Positions 9,975-21,155 are shown, numbered from the stretch's first letter. The stretch: 64,000 bases of DNA from Adiantum capillus-veneris (GCA_014529385.2 CM043958.1:85483525-85547524), one strand, 5' to 3'. Made by a program: numbers and translations. The notes: a model not told the origin generated them from the letters alone.

Positions 9975-11507
9975 TGATGCATGGTTTTTAGGACCCCTTC
10001 TGAAGATGCAATAAAGGCACAGTCAGTTGTTGGAGAGATGAGGATACTCTAGTCCAAGGGATCTCGAAAGAGAAGAAAAATCTACTTCACAAGCACCAAA
10101 GAGTAAAAAGTGCCATGGACAGAAGATACGTGGGAACGAGCTCTTATGCATGCCTACAACCTATATCTTACAGAATAGCCCATTCTAAGTGTGAATTTCC
10201 AGTGAAATTTACACGAGGATGTTCGTGTGGACTCACAGCACAGCATACTCCGTTTTCACTTTTTTATCGACAGTAAATATTTTTTACCTACATTAAATAT
10301 TTTTCACCTACAGTAAATATTTTTCACCTACATGGTAAATACAAATCACTTTTTACCTACAGTAACTTTTTTTAACCCATGGTAAATATTTTTTACTGCA
10401 CCATAAGTATTTGGTAGGTAACAGTTCACTGTTACTAGAAGCAGTGATTGGGCATCAACAATGCAGTTACAGGAGGAGAAAAGGGGAAAATCTTATGGTA
10501 AAGGTGAGTCAACAGGGATAAAGACTTTTGAGTTGAAAAGAGACATGCTGATTTTTTCAAAGAACACATGTCAAAAGAAGCCATGGTTGAGGATTTTTTG
10601 AGAATTTGATATTCAGGAGGACCCAGCTGCCACCTCCCCCCCGCAGGTCCCCCCTTGACATGTGCAGAACCTCCAGTTTCAACAGCCACCTTACCTGCTC
10701 TTAAATGCTGGTCAAGGCCTTATCCCCATGTGTCACAATCAGAAAAATCAGCATTTACCCTCCCCTCTCACATCACTCTAGAGAATATCTTGATGGTGAC
10801 ATATTAGGTGACCTCAATCTGTTGACCACCCTAAGCAAAAAGTAACCCCAATCAGCGGATTTAAGCATGTTTATCCCTAATCCTAAACCCTCTCAGAAAC
10901 CTATATAAGGAGGCCTTCTCTCACTCAAAACCAACACTTCACCCACTTCACCAAGCAACGAAGCTATGACGACATTGCTCACAACGAGGAGCTATGGATG
11001 GAGCTCTACTCTCTCTCCCTCTCTCTCTCTCCCTCTAGTATGCTACATTACTAGCCCTAAAACCTAAATGAGGAGTCTTCTCTCATGCCCCATGGCCACC
11101 ATCCTCGCCATCATTCTCTAAGGTATTGATGTGTTGCTAGTAGGATCATACCTACGTGCTGGGTTGATTGTTTTTGACAAGGGGTTATGCCATCCTTGGC
11201 TTGCTTCTCTATATCCTTGTTATGTATGATCAGATGCCGTTGTATTGTTAAGCTGATGTCTTGTGTATATATATGCTACATAAGGTCCCTAAGCTTCGTT
11301 TCTATGTATTTTTCCATATGTTTTGATGCCATCATAATGCCAGAAGTCTCACTTGCCTATGTGCACTACGTGTGAGGTCCCTAAACCTCTTAATTTAGGG
11401 TGGTGCCCCCTTTGTTTTGTTCTTTGCTTGTTTGCATGAGGCGTGGTTTGTGGAGTGTGCACGAGTACAGAGGCCACCCGATTGCACTACTCTTTTTCCC
11501 GCTATCA
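9975..11507 (+). repeat. 3' LTR of Tat-1
   Basis: A 1,533-bp copy of 1585-3077. Most of the 40-bp length difference comes from additional units of the ACCTACAGTAAATATTTTT-like repeat at about 10265-10350. The TATA box is at 10902-10908. The end GCTATCA is followed by ACCCC, the second target-site copy. Confidence 0.93.
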
Positions 11508-11791
11508 ACCCCTATATGGCGCTTGAACATGCTAGCATTGTAAGCACTTAGGAGATAGCATCGAACAAATCCTTGTGGACGTGGGTATGCCCACGCTCGC
11601 CGTCGTTCATGACCCCTCCTTTGGTTGGCGATCTTCTTGAGGCTTACAAATCGTGCCATGCTCTTGAAAACATGCAACCAAGTTTGCACAATGGACTCAT
11701 CATTGCAAAAGCTGGGCTCCTTTAGCAATTCATAAATGGCTAAAGAACACAACCATGCACAATAGAGAGCCATTTCCTTGGATATGGCCAT
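11508..11791 (-). pseudogene. PIF/Harbinger transposase, N-terminal part
   Basis: This minus-strand stretch encodes MAISKEMALYCAW, a middle segment with RRGHERRRAWAYPRPQGF, and ends NASMFKRHIGV exactly at the gypsy insertion. Across the insertion the protein resumes in frame as GVNKETFNYL at 1584 downwards, matching the conserved F-(K/R)-x-F-Y-L region of PIF transposases ahead of the DDE core. The start is the ATG whose complement is at 11789-11791, about 200 bases downstream of the Myb-like ORF1. That tandem arrangement of the two Harbinger proteins is usual for the family. Confidence 0.82.
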
Positions 11792-11996
11792 TGAATCTTG
11801 CAATCGTTGAAAGGGTACAAGATATTTAGTTCATGATCTACTTTAATTTACTGCATTTTTATCAGACTTTGAAACCTTGAGACCTTTTCATACACTTCGA
11901 AAGCACAACAATAAAATCTGCAAGCTTTGGAAGCTTGACAAATTACAACAAAACTTTGAAAAAACATAGAAGCTGTGAAACATGGAAAGCTTAAAA
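11792..11996. other. Spacer between Harbinger ORF1 and transposase
   Basis: About 200 bp, AT-rich on the coding strand, with several CTTTGAAA/CTTGAAA-like repeats. No ORF, terminator or RNA gene was seen. Confidence 0.5.
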
Positions 11997-13151
11997 CTAC
12001 TTGTCACCCCCACTAGACTCCTTCAAAAAATCACTCATATTCATGTGCATTGCAGCTAGTATATGAGCCTCTCCTTGTCCAAGGCAATATTCTGGCTAGC
12101 GGTCTCCTTCAGATGCTCCAAGAGAAGTTTCCCTATACCGGCCATCTTGGCCAATGGCTCCTCGTACTTCAGAGCTACTTTTCGGCTTGAGGACATGGTG
12201 GGTTGGGTCTTCTCTTGATGTGGGGAGGGGTTTTCTTCTAAGGTGTCACCAGTTGTTGGGGTAACATCCTCCATTGTTGATGAAGAAGCGTGGCTAACAG
12301 GAGTAACAATGGCTTTGGTATGGTAGTAATCATCCACTATGTTGAACCATTTGCATATATGCCTCCTATCATTACCAGAAATTGAGTTATGGGCTTTGTC
12401 TTGACTGTATTGTTGCAATACTCCTTGCCACTTTTTGCGGAAACTTTTGCTATCTTTATCAAAGTCAGGGTAGGTGGCGGCTAGTTTAGTAGCCACCTTT
12501 GCCTATAAATTAATCCCTTGCTTCCTGGGATTATTGAACTCCTCATTCATGCCCCCTTGGATATGAATGAGTTGGTCCACCCACCAATCTTTCCACTTGC
12601 TTTTCTTGTTGTCGCCGTCATCATCATCTTCCAAGTCGATGGTGCTCTTCTTCTTCGAGGCTTTGGGCTTTTTTGTTGTGGTTTGGTTTTGTAGCATAAC
12701 CTCCTCATTGGTGACTTATTTCCTCTTCGACGATTTGGCACGGCTTGCCTTGGGTTGAGAAGCTCGCATGGGATTAGGGGTAAGGTTGGGTGATGGAGTG
12801 GATGCCACATGATCGGGGACGCACTCCATATTGGAGTTAGGACTAGTCGCACTCAAAGGGGGCGAGGGATGAGAAGGGTGTGTAGCCATAGGAGAATGTG
12901 AGCTATGAGCATTTAGAGAAAGAGAGGGATGAGGTGGTGGAATTTGAGATCAATAATTCGGGGGTCTAAACATAAAGGGAGAATTAGGAGAGATGGAGGG
13001 AGAGTTCATCATGGCTTGGTAGCCATGAGGTGGCATGTGGACAGAAGGGTGGGGAAATGGATAGAAAGTGGATTGAGAAAATGGAGGTTGGAGAGATTAG
13101 GGTCATCATCTTCCCGTTGGAGTCGAAAAATTGATTTGGGTTGGAGTCCAT
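11997..13151 (-). pseudogene. PIF/Harbinger ORF1, Myb/SANT-like DNA-binding protein
   Basis: The second protein of the Harbinger element, which in this family helps the transposase bind the element ends and enter the nucleus. Reading down from 13151 the N-terminus is MDSNPNQFFDSN, then a Ser/Pro-rich region, a Lys-rich acidic stretch (KKSTIDLEDDDDGDNKK), then a trihelix/Myb-like domain with tryptophans in WKDWWVDQL, YPDFDKDSKSFRKKWQG and CKWFNIVDDYY. The C-terminus reads MHMNMSDFLKESSGGDK and stops at 11997. In-frame stops are at about 12718 and 12503; frameshifts occur near 12060 and in the N-terminal third. The coding character and position just upstream of the transposase make the call solid, although no motif is catalytic. 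Confidence 0.78.
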
Positions 13152-13409
13152 GGTACCTCCACCGCAAAAAAATAACAATGTTAAAGATGTGCACACAAAG
13201 TTGAGATCAATGCATAAAAGTGTGAATCGCAAAAGTCAATGCGACCTTAATGAATTGATTTGCACCGCCGTCGGCCGCTTAACACTTCAACCCTACAAGA
13301 AAGTCATATTAAAAAATCTTGGTACATCATAGAGCATATCAAACAAGCTTAATATAAAAATACAGCATGTCAAATAAACTTCAATTTTAAGATAACTCAT
13401 TATGCTTGA

Positions 13410-13530
13410 AAAGCCCTCAAATGTAAAAGAGCATGGCCTTGATCTTGCTTGAAGAGGCCCTCAAATGTAAAAGAGCATGACTTACTCTGTGCATGCACCT
13501 CAAATGTAAAAGAGCATGACCTGCTTGATC
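13410..13530. repeat. Short direct repeats, CCTCAAATGTAAAAGAGCATG
   Basis: Three near-identical copies of CTCAAATGTAAAAGAGCATG begin near 13415, 13451 and 13500, followed by GCCT/ACTT/ACCT. Spacing is irregular (about 36 and 49 bp). They lie in the 5' region of the PIF element, between ORF1 and its terminus, where transposase or ORF1 binding sites could sit; that role is a guess. Confidence 0.7.
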
Positions 13531-13797
13531 TCTGTGTTGATGTGACAGATCTCACAAGGTAATGATCCATTTTATAAGGATTGGGGGGGGGGGAGGTATG
13601 TTTAGGCTATTTTGGGAACAACAATTGGAAAGGTACGTTGAGCGTAGGCGGGGCCAACATCCTACGTGGAGGGTGGTAGAGCATTGGGCGAGGGGGGGGG
13701 GGAAGGAAAACACTGTGATGCCGTCGCCCACTGCAAATGCACACACTGATTTGCCACACTGTGATTGGCTGCAGGTGAACGCACAGAAGCTGTCGCC

Positions 13798-13820
13798 GCC
13801 CATTGTGAACCCAGCCTTAA
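13798..13820 (-). mobile_element. Candidate right terminal inverted repeat of the PIF element
   Basis: Read on the minus strand, the end is GGCTGGGTTCACAATGGGCG. TTA/TAA lies immediately outside at 13817-13820, the target preferred by PIF/Harbinger. The same first 11 bases, GGCTGGGTTCA, begin the MITE at 27118. ORF1 starts 666 bp inside, a plausible leader length. The partner terminus should be left of 278 and is not in the window. Confidence 0.6.
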
Positions 13821-13835
13821 TTGGGGTGTATGTGT

Positions 13836-13892
<57 letters not shown>

Positions 13893-14866
13893 TGTGTGGG
13901 TTCAACTCGTACTGGTCGACCAACTCTTCGGTGGATGAACTTTGAGTGCTTTGCCTCTGGACATTGCTAAGCCTCTTGAGGGAAGATCCACAATCGAGAT
14001 TAGAAGTCACGATTTGAAGGCGCTCTTAGCTGTCAAATCCCCCTTGTAAAGTATTGGCAAACTAAGGGTAAACTAGGAGTGATTTATTTACCCCTAGTTC
14101 ACCCTCACTTTACACAAACAATTCGATGACCCAATGCAACCTCGATTTGCATTGCATAATCTCAATCCTGAATCCCATCCTTAAGGAAATCATGTCAGCT
14201 AGAGACCTAGATGCCCAACCATGTGTATGTGTGTAGAAGTGGGTGTCAACTCTTTGATAACTCTTCAATTGAGACCATTGTTGCCTTGCCTCTAATAGTA
14301 AGGCCTTGTACAGTAGAAAGAGGCAGACTTTTTCATGGGGATTCCACAATTTGGAGGCCTAGGCTACCAAATCCTTGGAGAAGTTAAGCAAGTATGGTAC
14401 ATTGCTAGCAAATAGTGCATGTGAACCATAAATCTTTGAACAACGGGTGCTAGTAAAAATCATAGGGAAGGGGCCCAATTGTCGTAAAACCTCTTGCATC
14501 ATTTCTTGATATTTGCGTTGCCTTGTTTGTTGGCAAGATGTGTTGTATATGAGACCATGGTTTGATCCATGTTGCATTCGAGACCAGCTCACTTATATAT
14601 TCATTACCCATGTTTCTCTCACAACATCAAGATGCATGATACTTGTGCCATGCTTGACTTCAGCATGGCTCCAATACCTAGTGTTGTCTTCCAAGAAGCT
14701 CCACAAACATGAAGTTGTCCAATGCTACAAATGAAGCTATGCTGATAAATTTACTGACAAAGCTCAAAAACCTATGAATGAGAGCTACCATCAACTACGA
14801 CTCTGCACAACAGGTAGGCATCCACCCCCCCCCCCCCCCCCCCTCTTCTACATTAAAAAACACCTT

Positions 14867-14925
<59 letters not shown>

Positions 14926-15250
14926 GCAAAGGGGTAGGAAACCCATAAGCAAGAGGCTTGGGATATCAAGCGTGAGAGATTGCCACCAAGAGGGGAGTCG
15001 ACTTTGATGGGTTGTCTCATCTGGCGAGGTGACTTGCTGAATCCATTAGTGACCTTGGAGGCAAGCTAGCTAGGAAAGAAAGCAACTAATGATAAGGTTC
15101 CCTGTGTGGGTACTTGAGCAGTAGCATGTGAGAAGGATGGGGAGTTTATGGATAGCATAAGAGAAGTTACATGTTGTGTGCAAGAGAGTCTTATAGAGGA
15201 GTCCAACCTATATATCAAAGAAGAACTACAAGGAACTTGAGACTTGATGT
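13821..15250. other. Non-genic interval with microsatellites
   Basis: Contains a (GA)n run at 13839-13887, a run of 19 C at 14825-14843 and a (GA)n run at 14872-14922. I translated both strands by eye and saw only short frames without recognisable domains, several of them made by the microsatellites. No RNA gene was seen. Confidence 0.7.
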
Positions 15251-15372
15251 TGAGAAGGGAGATGGGGAGAGTGGTTGCTTGCTTCCGATCCCCAATCTTG
15301 CTTGGACCTCTGCTTGTCACCTTTCACCATCCCTTCCAATTACCAAGTACTCACACACACCTAAACTATGAT

Positions 15373-15421
<49 letters not shown>

Positions 15422-15674
15422 GAGAATAAATTGACAAGGGAAGAGTATAAAGATCTAGACATAATCATGGAGTACACAAAGTAACACAACATAGCATAAG
15501 AGAGAGAGAAGGGAAAATTTTGAGTATCTACAGAAGAAACACCTAAAGATTGCAGCCCAAAACTCCATGGCACCTCTTGTGGAGTTTGGTATTTGATATT
15601 ATTGTTGGTGCCAAAAATTGGAGGCCCCACTTTTACACTTTAGTCCCACTTTAGTTATGAGTGGAACACATTAC
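15251..15674 (-). repeat. Left LTR of Chromo-1, first part
   Basis: Matches 26264-26703 of the right LTR, including an AC microsatellite (15375-15421 here, much shorter at about 26394-26416 there). It is interrupted at ATTAC by Copia-1 and resumes at 21151. Confidence 0.85.
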
Positions 15675-15866
15675 TGTTGGGGTATAAAGCCCAATGTGGT
15701 CGCCCAGGTAAGTGGGCGGGCCGCCAGGTATGTACACATATTCTTTTGTAAAAACCTAATAAGAACTCACTATGCTCTACACATTACAGTAGAGCGAGTT
15801 CACCATATCGTCGTGCTCTTCTTCTCGCACTCTCTCTCGTGTCGCACTTCCGCTCGTACTCCTTCA
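15675..15866 (+). repeat. 5' LTR of Copia-1
   Basis: 192 bp, TGTTGGGGTATAAAGCCC to CTCCTTCA. A TATAAA lies 8 bases from the start. It is nearly identical to the 3' LTR and to both LTRs of Copia-2. Confidence 0.95.
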
Positions 15867-15868
15867 AC

Positions 15869-15880
15869 TGGTATCAGAGC
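15869..15880 (+). promoter_or_regulatory. Primer-binding site of Copia-1 (initiator tRNA-Met)
   Basis: TGGTATCAGAGC two bases after the LTR is the classic complement of the plant initiator methionine tRNA 3' end, which primes minus-strand cDNA. Confidence 0.93.
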
Positions 15881-16886
15881 TCCAATCGAGGCTCGGGGCA
15901 GCACTGCAGGAGGCTAGAGTCACCAACTCAGATTGGAGTGAAATTCGACAGGCGAGGACACGGCCACCGTTCGGCTTCGACAAAGGTCTGCGCAGGCCAT
16001 TTTCGACTACGTGGTCTCGACGGGTGCAGATCTGACTCTGCAAATTTGGGGTTTTCGGCCTACGACTGCAGGTGCTAAGGATATTGACACTCCCAGAGTG
16101 TTGATTTGTGGCTGTCTACACATCGAAGGACGGCTCACAGTTCTTGGAGGCGTGTCACATACGACACGGGCACATCTACACACAGACTGTAGGCGACATC
16201 CACTAGTTCATCAGGTAGCTTGTGTTTGCTGCTTGATATTCCAAATTTCGTCCTGACATTGCAGGTAATTCCACATGGGATGTATTGTCAAAGATGATGT
16301 ATGTCTGTTGAGGGTTTGCTGGCTGTGAGTCACGCAGCAAACAACCGCCGCAGCGGTTACAGCATACAGTGGGAAATTTGTGGATGTATGACTTTGTGGG
16401 AAGTCTATGTACTGTCAGATTTACTGCAGCCTTTGTTGAGGGTCGAGTGAGGTTTTATTGAGCTGGGGGATTCTCGAATGTTGAGATCCTTTCGGTGATA
16501 CAGGTCTTGGAGCGATCCCTCGAGCACCCTTAGATAGGCAGCTAGGATGTATTGACTGTGAGTTAGACAGTTGGGATTGCATCTTTGCTTTACTGCCGTT
16601 GAGGCATTGTCACAGTCTATGCTTACAGGACAGTGAGAGACAGTACAGGTGCAGGACAGGTTTACCCGCAGCTAACAGTGTCAGAGAGACAGTGGTTTTT
16701 TGAGCTGTTTTTTGGTCTGTTTTTAGTACACCAGAGCCATTTTACAAAGGAGACTCTGCCAAAATTTCTGCAGAATCTGAAGCTTTCTTGGTTCATTTGA
16801 CAGGTTGATATTGGTTCAGAGGTCAGTTTACAGGGGAAACTCTGCCGAATTTTTCCCAGAAAAGTAAACTACTGTGAAGCGTAGCT
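15881..16886 (+). other. Leader of Copia-1
   Basis: About 1 kb of untranslated leader before gag with no coding character. Compared with Copia-2, roughly 70 bp are missing next to GACACGGCC near 15960. The missing piece is flanked by CGGCC in Copia-2, so a slippage or recombination deletion is likely. Confidence 0.75.
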
Positions 16887-19800
16887 ATGGCTGGATCACA
16901 GGACACTGCTCTTTACAATATCAAGAAGCTGGATGGAACCAATTTCCCATTGTGGAAGAAGCAGATTTGGCACGTGTTGGTACAAAAGAAGCAGATAAAA
17001 CCTATAAAGCTCAAGGGGATAAAACCAGAAGATATGGACGAAGATGAATGGAGCGAAATGGATGAATTGGCACTTTCTACCATTATGCTGACTTTGGCAG
17101 AAAGCGTTTACTTCAATGTAGCAGACGAGATGTCGGCTTATCAAGCATGGTTAAAGCTGAGTGATCTTTATGAGAAGCATAGTGCAGCTTCACAGGTATA
17201 CTGGCTTAAGAAGCTTGTTGAATTGAAGATGAAAGAAGGGACACCTATGTCCAATCATCTGAATGAATTCAACACAATCTATAGTCAGTTGTGAGCTCAA
17301 GGTGTCAAGTTTGATGAACCTGTTAGAGCTATGTTCCTGTTGATCACATTGCCGAAAAGTTGGGACACTTTTCGCACAGCTTTGAGTAATTCTGCACCTC
17401 CAGATGGTTTGAACATAGCCGGCGTAGAAGGAAGTCTGCTTACTGAAGAAACCAATAGAAAGACAATGGACAAAGGCAAAGGAACAGCCTTAGTTGTTAG
17501 GGGAAGGACCAAAGAAAAGTACAAAGGTGGAAAGAGGAATCAGTCTCGTAGCAAGTCCCGCAGTGCTAAAGGCAAGAGTGACATAGAATGCTACCATTGT
17601 GGCAAGAAGGGTCACATGAAAAGAGACTGCTGAGAATGAAAAGCAGAAAAAGGCAAAGAGAAAGCTGAAGACCATGGTGAGAAGAACAAGTCCTCAGTGA
17701 AGATTCAAGAAATAAATGTGACAAACACTGTTGCAGAGGATGACAGTCTAGTGTCAGGAGACATCTACTTCTTGAAGAATACAATGGACTCAGCTCTTCT
17801 TACAGCATCTGATGGAAATGCACTGAGTGACTGGATTATAGACTCAGGGGCATCACTTCATGTGTCTCCAAACAAGGAGTGGTTTACCTCTTAGGTGACC
17901 ACTAAAGATCATGTTCGGCTAGGCAATGGGCAGACATGTGAGATCTTAGGTGTTGGAGATGTTCAATTGAAGTTTCAGAATGGCTCTTCTTTCACGTTGA
18001 AGAATGTGAGACATGTTCCCGCAATTACAAAGAGCTTGATCAGCACAGGTTTACTTGATGATGCTGGCTACGTCACCACTTTTGGACAGAACATGTGGAA
18101 GATATCCAAGGGTTCTATGACAATAGCACATGGAGTAAAGTCTGGAGGACTTTACATGATTTATGTATCAAATGTCTCTAAAAATGTAATCAATGTAACC
18201 GAGCAGCCGAACGTTTCTTTGTGGCATAGCCGGTTAGGACATATGTCCAAGAAGGGAATGGAAATCTTGTCTCATTTTGGTTATTTGTCTGGCTTTTCAT
18301 TTAATGATTTTGAATTCTGTGAACATTGTCTGTATGGTAAGCAAACACAGCAGCCACATAAGCATAGAAGCAGTAGAAGAGATACACAATTGGCACTTGT
18401 TCATAGTGATTTGTGTGGACCTATGCCTAACCTATCTCTAGGGGGATCTTCTTACTTTATTACATTTATAGATGATTACTCGAGGAAAGTATGGGTTTAC
18501 TTTCTCAAGCACAAGGATGAAGCGTTTAATGTTTTCAAAACGTTTGTGACACTTGTGGAGAATCAGAGTGGCAAGAAGCGTAAATGCTTACGCACTGACA
18601 ATGGTGGAGAGTATGTTTCAAAGGCCTTTCACGACTTTTGTAAGTCAAAAGGTATAAAACGTGAACTTACTGCTCCTTACAATCCTCCTCAAAATGGTGT
18701 TGCTGAGAGGATGAATAGGACCATACAAGAGAAGGTCAGAAGTATGTTGTCTAATGCACAGCTGCCAAATGGGTTTTGGGCTGAAGCTGTATCAACAGCT
18801 GTTCATCTTGTAAATAGATCTCCTAGCAAGGTTTTGTAGAAGGATTCAGTGCCAGAGATGGAATGGTCAGGCAAAATTCCCTCATAGAAGCATCTCAGAG
18901 TCTTTCGCTGTGAGGCATATACTCACGTTCCAAAGGAATTTACGAACAAACTTGAGCCAAAGAGTAGAAAGTGCATCTTTCTAGGCTATGGTAATTCTGG
19001 TGAGATGGGGTACAGACTTTGGGATCCCGAATCCAGAAAGGTTGTCCGCAGCAAGGATGTTCACTTTAATGAATCCAAATATCATTCTAAACCAGAGAGG
19101 GTTGAGGAGATTAGAAGAGTTGTCTTCCAAGAAGATGGACCTGCACGTGCAAGACAAAATGTCAGGGCTCAAGAGGAGCAAGGACAGGATAGAGTGGAAC
19201 CACAGGTTGTGGCTGAGCCTGAGCCACCTATTGTGCGTAGATCTGGACGTGTCACGCGACCTCCTGATAGGTTTGTTCCATCTATGAACTATGTCATGTT
19301 GAATGATTGCAATGAGCCTTCATGTTACAAGGAAGCAGTGCAAATGAAGGACTCCGGGAATTGGCAATTGGCCATGCGGTCAGAGATGACAGCTCTGCAT
19401 AAAAACCAGACATGGAAGCTAGTTAAATTACCATGGGGCAAAAAGGCTCTACCCTGTAAATGGGTTTACAGGTATAAGATCACCGCTCATGATAGTCAGC
19501 CAAAGTACAAAGCAAGGCTTGTTGCCAAGGGCTTTAAGCAAGAACAAGGCATTGACTTTGATGAAGTCTTCTCTCCGGTGGTCAAGATGACTACATTGAG
19601 ATGCTTTCTTGCATTGGTTGCCATATTAGATTTGGTGTTGCACCAAATGGATGTCAAGACAGCGTTCTTGCATGGTGATTTAGATGTGGAAATTTACATG
19701 CAGCAGCCAGAAGGGTTTGTTGAGAAAGGCAAGGAAGATTGGGTATGCCAGTTGTTAAAGAGTCTTTATGGCTTAAAACAATCACCGAGGGCATGGTACC

Positions 19801-20867
19801 ATAAATTCCACAAGTTTATGCTTTCTCAAGGCTACAAACGTAGTGAGTTCGATCACTATCTATATACAAAGAAGGCTAAGGATGGCAGTTGGCTGATCCT
19901 TATTTTGTATGTGGATGACATGTTGATTTCTGGCAAGCACTTGGAAGAAATTTCAGCTTTGAAGTCAAATATGGCAAAATCGTTTGACATGAAAGACATG
20001 GGTGAGGCAAGTCATATACTTGGTATGCGCATTGAGAGAGACAGATCAAAGAAGTTGATTTGGTTATCTCAAACAGAGTATATTGACAAGGTTTTGCAAC
20101 GTTTCAATATGGAGAAGGGAAAGGCACTGAGTGTTCCATTGCCACCATATGTGAAACTTAGCAAACAAGATTGTCCTGTGTCTGAGGAAGAACAAGCTGA
20201 AATGGATAAGATTCCATATGCGTCTGCAGTGGGTAGTTTGATGTATGCAATGATTGCTACTCGCCCAGACATTGCATTTGCAGTGGGAGTAGTAAGTCGA
20301 TACATGTCAAACCCAGGCAAGAAACATTGGGAGGCAGTGAAATTAATATTGAGATACCTGAAAGCTACAAAGAGTATGCGTATATGCTATGGGAGTCAGG
20401 AACTAAGTGTAAAGGGTTTTACAGACTCAGATTATGCAAGTGACTTAGACAACCGAAGGTCTACGTCAGGGTATGTCTTTACATTGGCTGGTGGAGCAGT
20501 ATCATGGCGTTCTAGATTACAAGATTGTGTTACTCAGTCTACTACAGAGGCTGAATATGCTGCAGCATCAGAGGCATGCAAAGAATCAATTTCGCTTAAT
20601 CGACTAGTAACAGATTTGGGAATCAAAGAAGAGATGCCTGTGTTATATTGTGATAGTCAAAGTGCTATACAATTGGCTCGCAATCCAGTTTATCACTCAA
20701 AGACAAAGCATGTGGATGTGAAGTATCATTTCATCAGGGAAATGCTCGAGGATAAGAAACTTCAGCTTGTCAAAGTTCACACCACAGAAAATCCTGCTGA
20801 TCTACTTACAAAAGGACTTCCCTCAGAGAGCTTTGTGCATTTTCGCAAGCAGTTAGGTGTAGGGTAG
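16887..20867 (+). pseudogene. Gag-pol polyprotein of Copia-1, six nonsense codons
   Basis: One frame runs 1,327 codons from ATG 16887 to TAG 20867. Gag starts MAGSQDTALYNIKKLDGTNF (UBN2-like). Zinc knuckle CYHCGKKGHMKRDC is near codon 234, protease WIIDSGASLHVS near 316, integrase zinc region WHSRLGHMSKKGM to CEHCLYGK near 445-485, integrase Asp in HSDLCGPM, Asp in RTDNGGEY and Glu in GVAERMNRT. RT follows with active-site YVDDML near 1008, then RNase H with TDSDYASDLDNRRSTSGY, TTEAEYAAASEA and KHVDVKYHFIRE. Stops are TGA at 17292, 17631 and 17637, and TAG at 17892, 18837 and 18885; each is a single-base change relative to Copia-2. No indel disturbs the frame. Confidence 0.95.
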
Positions 20868-20930
20868 TATATCACTTCTCTACATCTCTTGTATATTAGC
20901 TTGTATAGTAGCTTCTCTCACATTTAAAGT

Positions 20931-20982
20931 ACCACATTGGACTTTAAGTGGGAGGTTGTTGGGGTATAAAGCCCAATGTGGT
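20931..20982 (+). other. Inverted repeat bracketing the PPT/3' LTR junction of Copia-1
   Basis: ACCACATTGGACTTTA at 20931-20946 is complementary to TAAAGCCCAATGTGGT at 20967-20982 with one mismatch. The loop contains the polypurine tract AAGTGGGAGGT and the first bases of the LTR. The same arrangement is present in Copia-2 at about 43935-43986. It could fold in the element RNA or DNA; a role is not established. Confidence 0.75.
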
Positions 20983-21150
20983 CACCCAGGTAAGTGGGCG
21001 GGCCGCCAGGTATGTACACATATTCTTTTGTAAAAACCTAATAAGAACTCACTATGCTCTACACATTACAGTAGAGCGAGTTCACCATATCGTCGTGCTC
21101 TTCTTCTCGCACTCTCTCTCTTGCATCGCACTTCCGCTCGTACTCCTTCA
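20957..21150 (+). repeat. 3' LTR of Copia-1
   Basis: 194 bp, preceded by the polypurine GTGGGAGGT. It differs from the 5' LTR by one substitution near its start (GTCACC for GTCGCC) and a small change near the end (CTCTTGCATCGC for CTCGTGTCGC). It is followed by ATTAC, the duplicated target. Confidence 0.95.
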
Positions 21151-21155
21151 ATTAC

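Larger units (their letters stand above)
1585..11507 (+). mobile_element. Ty3/gypsy LTR retrotransposon, Tat-type (Tat-1)
   Basis: A complete LTR retrotransposon of about 9.9 kb. It has two LTRs that begin TGATGC and end GCTATCA, a primer-binding site, upstream ORFs, a gag-pol polyprotein ordered gag-protease-RT-RNase H-second RNase H-integrase, an A-rich 3' leader and a polypurine tract. The order RT before integrase makes it Ty3/gypsy; the extra archaeal-like RNase H between RNase H and integrase is known for the Tat lineage (Ogre/Retand relatives). Flanking bases are ACCCT (1580-1584) and ACCCC (11508-11512), a 5-bp target-site duplication with one mismatch. The target was the coding region of a PIF transposase on the opposite strand. 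Confidence 0.93.
15675..21150 (+). mobile_element. Ty1/copia LTR retrotransposon (Copia-1)
   Basis: A complete copia element of 5,476 bp with LTRs at 15675-15866 and 20957-21150 and a perfect 5-bp target-site duplication ATTAC at 15670-15674 and 21151-21155. The order gag-protease-integrase-RT-RNase H is that of copia. The two short LTRs differ at only a few positions, so the insertion is recent relative to the host element. The polyprotein carries six in-frame stops and no frameshift, so this copy is not autonomous. Confidence 0.96.

Noticed and set aside
13415-13530. Three spaced repeats that might suggest a CRISPR-like array
   Set aside because: Only three copies, irregular spacing, plant nuclear context; they are ordinary direct repeats near a transposon end.
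17292-18887. Stops in Copia-1 as sites of stop-codon reassignment or of U-to-C RNA editing
   Set aside because: Copia-2 has sense codons at all six positions, and only the 18837 TAG would be restored to the Copia-2 residue by a U-to-C change. Ordinary decay explains them better.
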